Below are positions 25,001 to 35,700 of a DNA stretch of 64,000 nt, piece after piece. Below the pieces are notes generated by a model that ran no database searches, was not told where the DNA came from, and worked only from the letters and a program-made list of their open reading frames with translations. Both the position numbers and the translations under genes were made by a program. The stretch's first letter is position 1, and each line of letters starts with the position of its first letter. The DNA comes from Baylisascaris procyonis (Eukaryota; Nematoda; Chromadorea; Rhabditida; Ascarididae): positions 1,550,001 to 1,614,000 of the forward strand of contig JAZARR010000159.1 of assembly GCA_037389465.1 (NCBI GenBank). The letters run 5' to 3'.

Positions 25001-25398
25001 AGAGTTATTCACCGATTTAGCAAGGAATTTTTTTCACCCGATTTCGTAATATACTTTGCTATTTATGGATTAACGCATCTTGATTTCGGTTTTAAAAAAG
25101 AAAATCGAAGAATCGTGCCAGGTTATAAGACTTTTGGCGTTTGAAATTTCTCAAAAGTTTTTGATGAACGTTAACAACATCTCATCGAGATCAAAGTTGT
25201 GAATGTTAGTATAAATTATGTTTACCTAATATTTTAACGATTATAATAACTTCTAACGTTGATGCTGTTTGAAAAAAAAAGGTTTATAAAAAACAGATGA
25301 GTGAAAACATGAGCAACATCAAAACTTACGCGTTGCTCAGAAATTGCCTCCACATGAAGCACAATGAGCACCAATATCGTAAACGAGTGAGCGAGCAT
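19027..25398 (-). CDS. secreted SXP/RAL-2 (DUF148)-like protein
   Basis: Proposed exons, 5' to 3' on the minus strand: 25398-25330, 23977-23924, 21845-21665, 20698-20601, 20253-20134, 19849-19673, 19273-19244, 19104-19027. Every junction keeps phase, giving 807 nt and 268 aa. Residues 1-18 are a clear signal peptide (hydrophobic FTILVLIVL, likely cleaved after HVEA). Residues about 42-133 are a Ser/Asp/Thr-rich linker. From about 143 the chain matches the SXP/RAL-2 pattern as I recall it: FLKTLGPELRRIFE, then a basic helix (YATERRKRARAHH), ELAKLSNEARKAF, and near the end FPAKVRRELKNF. This nematode-restricted family includes secreted or body-fluid proteins and allergens; its molecular function is poorly known. 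The acceptor at 19849 was chosen over 19810 because it restores the usual domain length. Several donors (GTTGTA, GTTGAC, GTTGGA, GTTACT) are weak, and exon 7 is only 30 nt. An undetected exon within 23978-25329 is possible. Confidence 0.62.
22369..22521 (+). CDS. possible nested small ORF, unrecognised
   Basis: A 50-codon open frame on the strand opposite the SXP-like gene, inside its second intron. A good acceptor (GTATATTTAG) ends 5 nt before the ATG, the spacing typical of a trans-spliced nematode start. The product is highly charged (MAPTERERLKRF at the N-terminus, then Asp/Glu/Lys/Arg-rich) with no signal peptide or membrane segment, and I do not recognise it. The frame also stays open upstream to 22249. 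It could be a genuine small gene, the last exon of a gene not otherwise seen, or chance. Confidence 0.2.
   Translation: MAPTERERLKRFAHFADLKTDAHSTANGEERDVFDQLKRATVYLRKSLLS
22908..22974. repeat. direct repeat, 17 bp x2 spaced 50 bp
   Basis: TGAAGATTTATATAACC at 22908-22924 recurs with one change (C for T) at 22958-22974. Both lie in the second intron of the minus-strand SXP-like gene. There is no further unit and no evident function. Confidence 0.6.
24339..24415. repeat. imperfect tandem repeat, about 20 bp x4
   Basis: Four units beginning near 24339, 24358, 24379 and 24399 follow the pattern RGCTRTKRTATYRWRATAT with moderate divergence. They sit in the first intron of the SXP-like gene. This resembles a decayed minisatellite and is similar in period to the one at 8657-8715, but the sequence differs. 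Confidence 0.6.
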
Positions 25399-25406
25399 AG
25401 CTGAAG
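25396..25406 (-). promoter_or_regulatory. acceptor 2 nt before the SXP-like start codon
   Basis: On the minus strand TTTTCTTCAG is followed by CT and then the ATG (25398-25396). A two-base leader after a strong acceptor is characteristic of spliced-leader trans-splicing in nematodes and supports this start. The outron and promoter would lie to the right, beyond 25406. Confidence 0.7.
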
Positions 25407-28400
25407 AAAAGTTATTTCGACACTATTCCTCAAACCTCGACTATCATCTTTTCAAAATTCATATCGCTAGCTATTAGTATCATATTTACAACACAATCTC
25501 TTAATTCATCGTTTAAAACACTACAAAACTGCTTAAGAGTTAAAGATGTCGCTTCGAGGATGGAGTCTTTCCTAAGACATAGACCTTGATTTCAGTACAA
25601 CTAAAACGATATATGGTATCAATTAGTGAACTGATTTTTCCATTTCTTTGCTAAACATGGTTCATTTGCTGAGTTAAGCGCTAAGATAAGAAGCTGAGTA
25701 AGAACTTATATGAAGGTAGTGGAAGTGCCATTAACGAGTGGTCACTAGTAGTTATGGTATTTTAGGGGATCCATGGGGCGTGAAAAACATAACTGGTTGC
25801 AGCCGACCGGTCTGACACGTCGCGCCGTCGCTTCGTCCTTATGAGGGTTCTTCGCTCGATTGAATAATTTCTTCAAAATCCTCACCTAATCGTCCTCACT
25901 AAAACCGGTAACGCGGCCGGCAAAATCCAAAATTTGCGCCACTTTTCAGGTGGCAATTTGGGTATTCAAGATGTTGTCACGTTTATGCTGCCTTCGTATT
26001 CTAGACATGCAAAACAGCTCAAAGGCAATATTGAGTGAATTTTGAAGCTCAAATTTAGGCACAAACTTACCCACCCGAAATCACGAGAGAGTGAGTATGT
26101 TCCGTAACGGAAGGCTTCTTAGCAAACTTTCTGGCCTAAGGTATTTATAGCATATGTTACAGATTGATATCGAAAAACTTCCTGCCGCGATTGCTGAACC
26201 TGTGCTGAAAACGCAGATGCGATCAAAATATTCAAGAATGGTAATTACGAGCTGGAAGCAATTACAATGTGAAGGCCTTTACCGTTACATTCGGTATGGA
26301 TTTCCTGATCGATGTAAAAGTTGTTCGATCATAGCTCGTTCTTGGCAAATACCGTAAAAGCAGTTGTCACCGTCTAAAGTCCGTTCCGTGGTAATTTCTG
26401 CGTCTCAATGTATGCTTTTCACCACAGTCCTTTAAATGCAAAAAAGTGAAGCAATTTATGGAGAAGCTGGAGTATTATTCTGATTTTTTGGCACATAGTC
26501 GCTCATTGATGTTCCCCACTACAATTATATTGTTTCTGATCCAATCCTCAACTCTATGTTCCCCACTACAATTATATTGTTTCTGATCCAATCCTCAACT
26601 CTAACTTCAGTTTGAGTTACTAATCTCATAAACTGCCTACCTGCTTCTCAGATGTGCTGCACGAAAAGCGTTGAATGCACCTAAGAATATTTTGCTTCCG
26701 CCGTTCGAGCATATCAAGGGCTTGTGTTCCATTTCATTTTGCTGTAGAAAACTGCTATCAGTTAGAGCAGTTTGCCAGTAAATTGCTGCTTCGCCTTTAG
26801 CCTTGCTTCCATCGAGAGACTGAATGTAGAGTAGCCAAGTTGAGTTGGCATGTTCCAGGCTTTTGACAGTTTGATAAATGCGTCTTTGCTCGTTCTCAAT
26901 GAGTAGAAGTTACGACCTGACTCGTGGGCATGGCGATCAATGGCGATCCTAACTGCTCCTGACATGAGTCATTGTGGAGCTCACCATCTCGTGTTATGAT
27001 CTGCAACAGAATCATCTGTGGCTTATATGCATGCTTACATAACATTTTAATCAAATAATAAAATTTTTTATAAGTCATCAGTTTTATTACACATCGATGA
27101 AAAAAAAAAGAATTTCTTTAGAAGTAATCTACTTTTCATCGGCGAGAAAGGACGTCAAGTTTAGATTAACGCGATCTCGCCGTCAGACGTTTGCGACGTG
27201 CGATAAATTTGGAATTCATGAAACTCGCTTTTGGCCACAATATGGGCAACTTCTCGTTCTAAACTTTTTGAAGATTTCCAACAAGTTTTCTTGTGTTTTC
27301 TTTCCTTCGGCCGATCTCACAAAGTTCTTTGCTGTTGCTGACACTTTCGATGTATTTCAACATTGTAATTAAGGTTTGCCAAACAATTTTCAAGGAAAGT
27401 TAGACGATAACGAACTACTTACAGTTCTTTGGATTAGCGAAGTACCAGAATTTGTTCGCCATTTAAGTCACCATCACACTGAAATTCTCTTTATGTTCAG
27501 CGAGACGCGTAAACTCTCCGAGTTTGAACTGCTGCTTGTCACAAAGAACGAAGCGCCAAACGGAAATGGTCATATTCTGCAGACTTTTTACCAGTATAAA
27601 GAGAAAACTTGCCAAGAGGTATACTGTTGACTAATTTAAGAACACTTATCGGTTCATTCTACCGCACGATTACAATGTTGAAATGTTGCTACAGCAATTC
27701 GTATCTTTTGAAGCTTTTGATAAAAAAAATGCTTTAATCTGGCCAAACCTTCTATCCTTTCCACATCGCTCGCAATGGGTAACGCGCAAACGTTCACTGA
27801 AGTAAGTCCATTTCGAACATATTCTCGCGTAGTGAACTGCTACGGGTTCAGAAAATAACAGCTCTTAAATAGAACTTTAGCTTAACTTCTAGCAGCTGGA
27901 AAATTGTAAATGCTATTCGTTGGCAAGAGTTATAGTTCTTAAGATAAATCCCACCCGGCTACATATTAAACATGAACACTGAGCAACTTTTGCGTGGAAT
28001 ACCGCGCAATGGCGTTTATCGGTCCTTGCTACAGCAATTTTTGGAACCTATAAAAACCATTCGATGATAAGTACTGCGCTTTGAAGTCGAACATAGCACC
28101 ACACACTGCAACATAATAATGATCGTAAGCTCTAGCCGCAAAAACAAGCGATACAGCGTATCGTAAAAATCCTCCGCATTACCAAAGGCGTTTCCAAAAG
28201 CACTATGTTTCCAGAAACTTCGTTTCACCACGCCTGGAGTGCGAAATGCATTCGCAATACGACCGAACAACACGGCGATGACAGTCCTCAGACTGTCATT
28301 GAGTTCTATTCGCTGTCCGAAGTGTCTGCGCCGTTCCTTTTCCTGGCAGCATCGCAAATACTAGGCAGCTATAATAGTTCAGTTTGTGTGAAAACGTGAT

Positions 28401-29379
28401 TATAACGAGAAACAGCAAATGCAACAATTATCCAACAACAATCATTCCTGCCTCACCGCACCGGAAGGAAAGGGTTTCTATCGATTTGAGGGAGAGGATG
28501 CAACTCAATACCGAAGACTAGATCCGCGTAGCAAATGTACACGAGACAAGACTCTGATCACAACCAATCACTATCGAAATTCTATCGCATATTCACTAGA
28601 ACCAATGTGAGCTTCTTTTCCAGCACTAATCATGGCAAGCGTTGCTGCCCTCGTGACTTTCATACAGCGCACGAGAGAATGAGATTGCTGAAGTGAAGAA
28701 AATTGATTTGCTCACCATTTTATTTGCTCATCATTTCTCATCAAAAGAGGCGCTAGCAAAGAAAAAGAACAAATGATCTGTGAATACAAAATAATGAAAG
28801 GATTCTAGGATGTATTTGGGGAAGAAACGAGTAGTTTTTGGGTTGTTTTGAAAGTAGACATCGTTGAAGCCAGAAACAACGGACAAGGCTAATAAATGTG
28901 CCAGCTTTCCGCATGACGACGGAATGTTGTGAGAGTGAGTACGAAATAAAAAAGTCTCAAAAGTCTCATTTGTTCGCTACTCTGGAACTGGTGCGAGGAA
29001 AGTGAGCAAAATTGAAGTGGAAGAATAATCCTATACACCGGATTCTGCTTAGTTTACCTTTTGTTTATTTCAACGTCTCGAATCACGTAAACGTATAAAA
29101 AGTGTATGAACATGAATAGAGGGAGGGTCAAAATATTTGCAAGGTTATAAGCTGAGCGAATGGGCGCATAATATATAACGACAGGAACAATGAAAAGGTC
29201 GAAAGGACTCAACAGCATAAACGATGTTGGCAAGAACCAGATTCCAGAGTCGCACAACGCAAAACTAGAATTATGCAGAACGGTGCTTGTGCTGAGACAT
29301 GCTTTGATGAGCTGAAAGTAATGCCTATGTTGCTACGGAAAAGGGTAAACTGAAATGTTTATGACGGCGAGATGTCGGA
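25407..29379. other. intergenic, no gene recognised
   Basis: No family match or phase-consistent exon chain was found on either strand. The minus strand from 25407 rightward should hold the promoter of the SXP-like gene, but no TATA box stands out. Plus-strand open frames at 27097-27372 and 27376-27630 have reasonable composition but no recognisable motif and poor splice context. The segment contains one perfect 47-bp tandem duplication, listed separately. Confidence 0.5.
26509..26602. repeat. perfect tandem duplication, 47 bp x2
   Basis: Positions 26509-26555 are repeated base for base at 26556-26602. The unit starts ATGTTCCCCACTAC and ends CCTCAACTCT. Identity over all 47 positions means the duplication is recent, or is an assembly or sequencing artefact. 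No gene overlaps it. Confidence 0.95.
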
Positions 29380-29625
29380 AAAGCAACACAGCTCATAAAA
29401 AGGAATCAAGTTAAACTTAAGCCTGAGGTATTCTAATGATTCTGGGACAAACTTTTTAATGTGGTAGTGTAATTTCGCTGGTATGAGTCATGACGTTTCG
29501 AAAGGCAGTGGGGTGACATTTGCTAATAATCTGGCACCAGAACATAATTTAGGAGACAATGCAAGAGTATAGTTTTCCAAAATGGGTCGGGAAAGAGTAA
29601 AGTGAAATGTTTCTGACGCCGAGAT
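29330..29625. repeat. partial repeat inside and beside the LINE remnant
   Basis: A segment of about 45 bp near 29583-29625 (containing GTGAAATGTTTCTGACG) recurs in diverged form near 29334-29376 (containing CTGAAATGTTTATGACG), about 250 bp away in the same orientation. It suggests a local duplication within, or a second fragment of, the retroelement. Confidence 0.5.
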
Positions 29626-31190
29626 GCCCACTTTCCGATAGTGTGGCAAAACATGGAGAATGCAGTTAGCAGTTTTCGACGATTCTTCAGCAGCAGTGAA
29701 ACGTTGGAACCTATAATGGAGTTCAAGATCGATTATGACGCCGAGGTAACGACCTGCAGCAGAAAGAGCCTCACTTCCTAGCTTGAGAAAACATTCATGC
29801 TGGAACTTTATTTGGCACAAGGCGTTCTTCATGGAAAACATTTAATTGGCATAATTTCCAGCAGTTTGCGAATGCATCCTGGTTCTTCTGCTGAATGCAG
29901 AGGTCGTGGGCAGGATCATACACAGAAGGTAAATTCTGACATGCCAGTAGCAAAGAGCCTTTAACTGCTCAGGATGTTATCAGAAGTATCATTTATGGAA
30001 CAGGACAGAAAACAAGACAGGATTCAAGACATTTCCTTTTGAAGCATCACTAAGAACTTGGTGTTAGACGGAGTAATTACCTCCAATTCTTACTTGAAAA
30101 CTTCGTCCACATAGAAATGGTCAGACCTATTTCAGTAAAAAGCAAACAACGGTACATTTTTGCAGTTTCAAGAGGAGCTTTTCATGACAGTCCACACCAA
30201 AGGCTTCAGAATAATCGATATACACAGTGTCGGCCTGAACTCTCTCAATACAGACATAGCGGGTGGCTTCTCTAATAAGGACGAGGTGAACGCGCATTCC
30301 AAGAGAAGGGGAGATATGAACAAGACAGGGAACGTAGGAAAATGATATTAAGTGGCCACAAAATCGCTTTTGCAAGGCATTTTAGAAACAATGATGGATT
30401 ACCATCTACTGTGAGAGAAACGTTGTTGTTGAGCTTATCAATGGCTTTGGGGAGTGAGTTGACACCAATGTCAACAAAACCCAAATGAATATTGCAACGT
30501 ATAGGGAAGTTCGGCAGCAAACAACTACCTTCCGTAAAAGCACTTGAGAGATAGTCTACGACCACGTTAAGTTCCAGATGTGTTGTGAGTGGCGGTGGCG
30601 GCATGAGGGGACTGACTGAGTGTAGGCAGATGGCAGGAGCCGGTAACCGCCTATCGATGCCGATATGCAAGAGCACAAGCGAGATAGAATAAGTAATTCA
30701 TGGGGAGCACCACGACCCCCTAACATGAATAGAATCAAAGACGTCCAAGACAGGTCGAAACCCGACTTATATAGGCTCCAGTATCGGCTGGGGCGGCATA
30801 AGAGCACATAACTCGATCAGTGACATAGCAATAAACCAGAATCGACTATACGAGTAAATGTGATCACTGCAGTGTTAGATCACAAGCAGATATCGGCTTT
30901 TCCATGCCATACCCAACAAGATGGCTGTGAGAAACCAGAAAAGTCACTGCGTCCATTTATTAAGGTGCATATCGCATTGCATGTCTCTAGTTTACTGTTG
31001 AAGTATTTGTAAAGCGCTTCAGCTTTTCTAGCACATATCGCACATCTTTCATCGTTTCTAGGAATTTTACGCTGTGGATTCGATACTGAACAAAACACTG
31101 ATAAAATACCGGAAACTGTGCTAATGTTTATGTTCTTAAGAAAGAGAATACCCAAATATAGTACAACTGAGAATATATTTAAACACATTG
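29380..31190 (-). mobile_element. degenerate non-LTR (CR1-like) retrotransposon
   Basis: Fragments of a LINE reverse transcriptase appear in order on the minus strand, in shifting frames. Around 30.95-31.05 kb a pre-RT piece reads AEALYKYFNSKLE. Around 30.35-30.56 kb come SSAFTEGSCLLPNFP and, later, WPLNIIFLRSLS. Near 30.2 kb is RT motif A in the form VYIDYSEAFG. At 29.9-29.95 kb the position of the YADD catalytic box is degraded (it reads roughly VYDPAHDL). At 29.55-29.75 kb are YLGVIIDLELHYRF and the conserved SRPILENYTLALSPK. At 29.38-29.44 kb is FVPESLEYLRLKF. Frameshifts, stops and loss of the active-site aspartates make it a dead copy. The endonuclease domain and 3' end were not found. 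About 390 bp separates the pre-RT piece from the next block, where only a few residues are expected, suggesting an insertion. Confidence 0.82.
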
Positions 31191-32170
31191 CAAAGTGCTG
31201 CTGGTGTTTACTTGCATGTGGTTTTTACAACATCATGTATAACTTCATAAATAAAAGTGATTCTTAACTGACTGATTTTCCAAGATGACAGTATCGCATA
31301 GCAATAAAAAGTTGACTGAAACGGCAGGCTGAGTAAATTAGAATTACAGCACTATATGCTGCATGAGTTTTTGAGAAATTTACTTTATGATGCTGCAAGA
31401 CGCGAACAATAAATCTCGAATGGAATTCACGCTGAGAGTTACGCGTTGCGTGCAGCGGAAAATTTTTGCTGCGATGTGTGTGTTGGTTTTATGAGTGATG
31501 TGTGGGATTTTTGTGAATGGTTGGAGAGCGGGGTTGTTGCGAGGCTTGAATGTAGGGAGGTTTGTGAGTTATGCTGTTTTGGTTAGTGAGGGGTTGTTGG
31601 TATAATTCGGTATGAATTCCTTGTGGCGTTATGTTGATGTGTTCTATTTGAAGGGATTAGTCACTGTGGTGTGTTGTATGAGTCCGAAAATCGTTTGCCT
31701 GGGACGGCTTTGTTTTGAAATTGCGTTGTGATTGATATATGCGCTTTTCAAGACATAAAGGAAGCATGGTTAGGGCGACGTATTTAGTGCTGTTCCTAGT
31801 CGCCATACATGGGAGAGTTATACATGGCCGTATTTCAAGCATAACCTTGTCCTGCTTTTCTGGTGCGACAGAGTAGAGACGGAGCAACATGTTTGCTTCG
31901 ACCACTTTGCTGCCTACTCTAAACTTGTGTGGTGTGCAGAGCAACTGAGGTTTTCTTCCCATTCCAGCAGTTGTTGCTTGCTGAAATAACTTTTGGAAAG
32001 GTATGTGGGGAAGAGGAAGGGGGAGTGCTGCAGATTTGCAGCTTCATTCAGAAGCGAATGCCGTGTTTCTAGTGAGTTGTTTAATTTTAGTCCTTCTAGT
32101 GGGCCCTTCAAATCTTTGAAATACTTTTGTTGTTCGTTAAAATGCGTATTTCTTTACTCATCAAGTAAGC
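31191..32170. other. intergenic, GT-rich strand-skewed segment
   Basis: No gene was found. From about 31450 to 31660 the plus strand is made mostly of G and T (for example GATGTGTGTGTTGG and GAGAGCGGGGTTGTTG) with little C. The skew toward T and G then continues, less strongly, through the kin-20 transcription unit. The segment lies between the dead retrotransposon and the candidate kin-20 promoter. Confidence 0.55.
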
Positions 32171-32367
32171 GGCTATAAAAAATTTTTAAGAGTCGACCGT
32201 CGGCGGTGCAGCGCGAAAGCGTTCGGATCAAGGGGATTACCGCAACAAGATCGTTTCTTTTGTGCTTAGCGGTGATTTCATTTCAATGATGTGATATCTT
32301 GGGCGCGCTTACCGACTGTCATTCGTTGTCGTCTATCAACCTCGTAACAGTTGATTATTCCATACTG
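32171..32367 (+). promoter_or_regulatory. candidate kin-20 promoter and leader exon
   Basis: A TATA-like CTATAAAA lies at 32173-32180. It is followed by a G+C-rich stretch with several CpGs and then a consensus donor, CATACTG|GTAAGTATCT, with the intron starting at 32368. The stretch from about 32205 to 32367 has no long open frame, so it would be untranslated. The next acceptor able to start a coding exon in this direction is at 38284, giving a first intron of 5.9 kb. The arrangement is inferred from signals only; trans-splicing at 38284 would remove this leader from the mature mRNA. Confidence 0.4.
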
Positions 32368-32494
32368 GTAAGTATCTCTTGAGATGGATTTTATCGGTGC
32401 ACTATTTACTCATTGTTAGTGGGTTTGTAAGAATTCAAGCCCTCCCCTCCCCCCCATCAATTTTGTTTCAAATATCATTGTTTTACTGCTTCCG

Positions 32495-32735
32495 GTAAGT
32501 ATTCTTTGTACGCTGCTTCTTGTTCTCTCACCATATTTTTTGGTTGGTTTTGTAAAAGAAGGTGGTCGAGCAAGTAAAGAGAAGCGTATGATTGCAAGAA
32601 GTCTGCATCTGCAGCAGCTACACTCGTATAGCCGTCCTCCTATCGCCGCTGGCGTTGACCAGCGCAACACCTTCCGATCTCTGCAGTGAATTTGTGGTAT
32701 CAAAACGCGTTTTGATTCCTTCTCCAGAGGTAAGT
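32495..32735 (+). promoter_or_regulatory. two further strong donors, alternative leader exons
   Basis: Perfect GTAAGT donors start at 32495 (CTTCCG|GTAAGTATTC) and 32730 (CCAGAG|GTAAGTTTCA), after the one at 32368. Neither is preceded by an obvious acceptor paired with the previous donor, so alternative transcription starts are as likely as internal exons. The G+C-rich segment 32580-32729 carries a short open frame (MIARSLHLQQLHSYSRPP at its start) that ends at a TGA before the donor. It does not fuse in frame to kin-20. Confidence 0.35.
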
Positions 32736-35700
32736 TTCACGGAGCAGTGCAACAAGCGCCTTATCAAAGAAGGGTACCACTGTTTATGTTATGAGGTTCA
32801 TCATGTACTGAAACCAAGAACTGCGGCAACGAATCTTGTTCTCATCAGTTTCTTTGAACTGTCTCTGACAAGCCTTCAGCGGGATTGCTTAGTTATATGA
32901 TAGTTGAGCATGAGAATATACGTTCAGAGCCAACTACGTCTAGTTTCTGGTAATAAATTGAGCAAGGATTCATGAAAGGCTGAAAACCTGCCAGTCGCAT
33001 CCGAATCTACGTAAGCAACTTTCTTTGTGGAGCATCGGAACGGCAAATAAACGCGGTGAGAGATGGCGGCTTAATTTGAAAAAGTTGAAGGTGGCTCAAA
33101 CCCGCTTCAGAGTGGTACACAGCGTCAGAAGAAAAATCGCTTAAAGTGGCAAAGTTGCAATTGCAATTAAAACTTGAATTCAGAGGCAAATGCTTGAAGG
33201 TAATTTTATCGCTCAAGATTGGCACAGAAACAGCTGCTTGACCGTCAGAAAACAAGATTAAATGAGGGCGCACAGATTCTGAATGATAACGAGCAACTTC
33301 TGAAATAATCGCTTGGAAATGATGCACTTTTACGTGCTTTTTTAAGGTTAAATTTACGGTTCACTTGATGGAGTTGCTCGCAGCTATTAAAACTTCCCAG
33401 AAGTTATAGAAATTTCGTTTTGCTTTATTTTTCCTTGCTCCTCTTTTGCTAGCACGTGTGAATTTAAGTTTTGGTACCCTTATATTTTAAGTATGAGTTG
33501 ACTTACGATTTGTTCACCACCGCCAGATGCTAGTAATATGTCTTTATCCTTCTCCACATTCTTACTTTTTTGTTGGTATATCTAAGCATAACATGTCTCA
33601 TTTCTCGAATCGCTGTGTGAATAGCTTTTGTGACTTTGATATTATTCATAGGGATTGTTTTTGAAACGTATAGCTTTAGGGCAACAGTAAAATCTTTCAT
33701 TTTTCCGAGGTGGCCTATGTAATTGATATATTTATGGGAAATAACCGCCACGTCTATTTCGGGCTTTGAGTTTCCTAAGTAGCCGTTACGTAGATTTGGG
33801 AGGGCCCAAGAATATTAGCGGACAACACTTTGGTTAGCAGGATGGGAAGTGATAGCAGAAAAATTGTTTGTAGTTCACGGTTGTGAGGAGCGTTACTTCT
33901 GATCTACTTGAGGGCAGCTAGAATTTAAACTAGTATCATACAATTTTCCCATCGTATTTTCGCCTTTTCTCTCATTTCGCAACAGTAAAAGCAATCCGCG
34001 TTTTTTATTCATCGTTTCCAGAAATTTTCTGCTTGATTAGAGCAACGCAGTGTTATCAAAAATGTTTCGGACAATCCGCGGCAGGCTTTTCCAGTGCATT
34101 TCTTCAGATCTTGAACGATTGATGCCAAGTTTATTTATTTGTTTATGTACTGTTACCCACCAAAGTGGAAAAACGTAAAAAAATTGTGCCTGTTCCTGTG
34201 AAATTCAGAATAAAATAAATTCCTGTGTAATCTGTGAAGATAAATAGAGACCGCCCCTTCCCATGAGTGTGATTATCCTTTAATCGGCGCAGAGTTAATG
34301 CGTCTGTGAAGTAAAAGATTAGGCACGAAAACTGATCCTCCCTCGTGCTTTTAGCAGTGGGCGTCAAACGGTATGGAATGGCTGAGAAGAATTTCAGGGT
34401 ATTTGTTGCAGTTTATGCGTGAACTCGAACTGGAAAAAGGCATACAGGGATCTTTGCATTGAACCGTGCTAGATTACCCATCTACCTCGTTTTGGTTATC
34501 GTTTAATGCCTAATGCCTTCAGTTTCCTAAAATATTGCACCTGGTATATCTTATTATTAATATAGCTAAAGGTTTGCTAATGCAAGTTTTACTCATTGTT
34601 TATCAGTCGCTCCTTCTTTGGGTTGTTTTAGGTGCGTGATGTGTCATTCAAACGTAACGTGATCCTCTATTTAACATCATGGTTGCTAACAGATCGTTAT
34701 CTTCCATATTAAATATTGTTGTTTATAATGGTTTATTCTTCTGTCCTTTCATTATTCTCGATGCTGATCTCTTTCCGAACCACTCTTGTCGTAATAATAC
34801 GAAGTACATTGTGAAGCGCTGTTGGTGCAGTGTTTCGGAGATTCGTCGCAGAGTGTCGTAAGTCTGGTCCGGTTTCATTTTAACGGCTGCCAACTCGCTG
34901 AATGATTCTCAGGAGGTAGTTTAATTCAGTTTTGCAGTTTGGGTCTGTTTACTTCATTGGACCGGCTAATTAAACACTGGGTAGTTGTACTCGCAGAACC
35001 GTGTTGAACAACAGCTGATTAGACTAACTTTGCGACAGCAGTAACTATTTGTAGCAGTGCTAGTGCCAGTAATAATGAGAATCTTGATTCGCAGAGTGCG
35101 AGGAAAACTATTGAGTTATTGAAATAAAGGAGCAGAATCAGAGTGAAGTAAGTAGATGCAAGACTTTCAGCAAATTTTTTAAATGGAGTGCATGGGATTA
35201 CTGTCTGCTGATGATTCCAGTTGGCAAATATTTTGTGTTTCGTCTAAGTGCCAGCAGGGCAATCATTCGACTTCGCTACTGCATAGCAAACCCACTCTCA
35301 CATTAAGCGATATTTCCCTACGAATTTGATGTTTTCGTCATATGATTCGCTTTCTCTCATTGCTTTATAAACTTTCTCCCGCATATGTTGGATGCTTTAC
35401 TTGCTGTTGTCAGTTGTATGCGAAGTACATTGAGTACCTGCTAGTGTTTTGGCAGACGTCTAAAATTGCGCTATAGAAGGGCGGGGGGGGGGGGATTGTT
35501 TGTAGTAGCAGAACTGGCTCATCTCGTTGTATACATCCATTTTGGAACTCTTTCCATTCTTAGGAAATTTGCAATGTGTTTTTCTTTGGCGAAACAAGAC
35601 AAAGTTGTATCATTTCAGCTATGCAAATTGATTCGCGCCTTCTTCGGCTCAAGATTCTGGTGCTAATTTTGCATCTCTTCAATGAAGCATCACTATTGAA

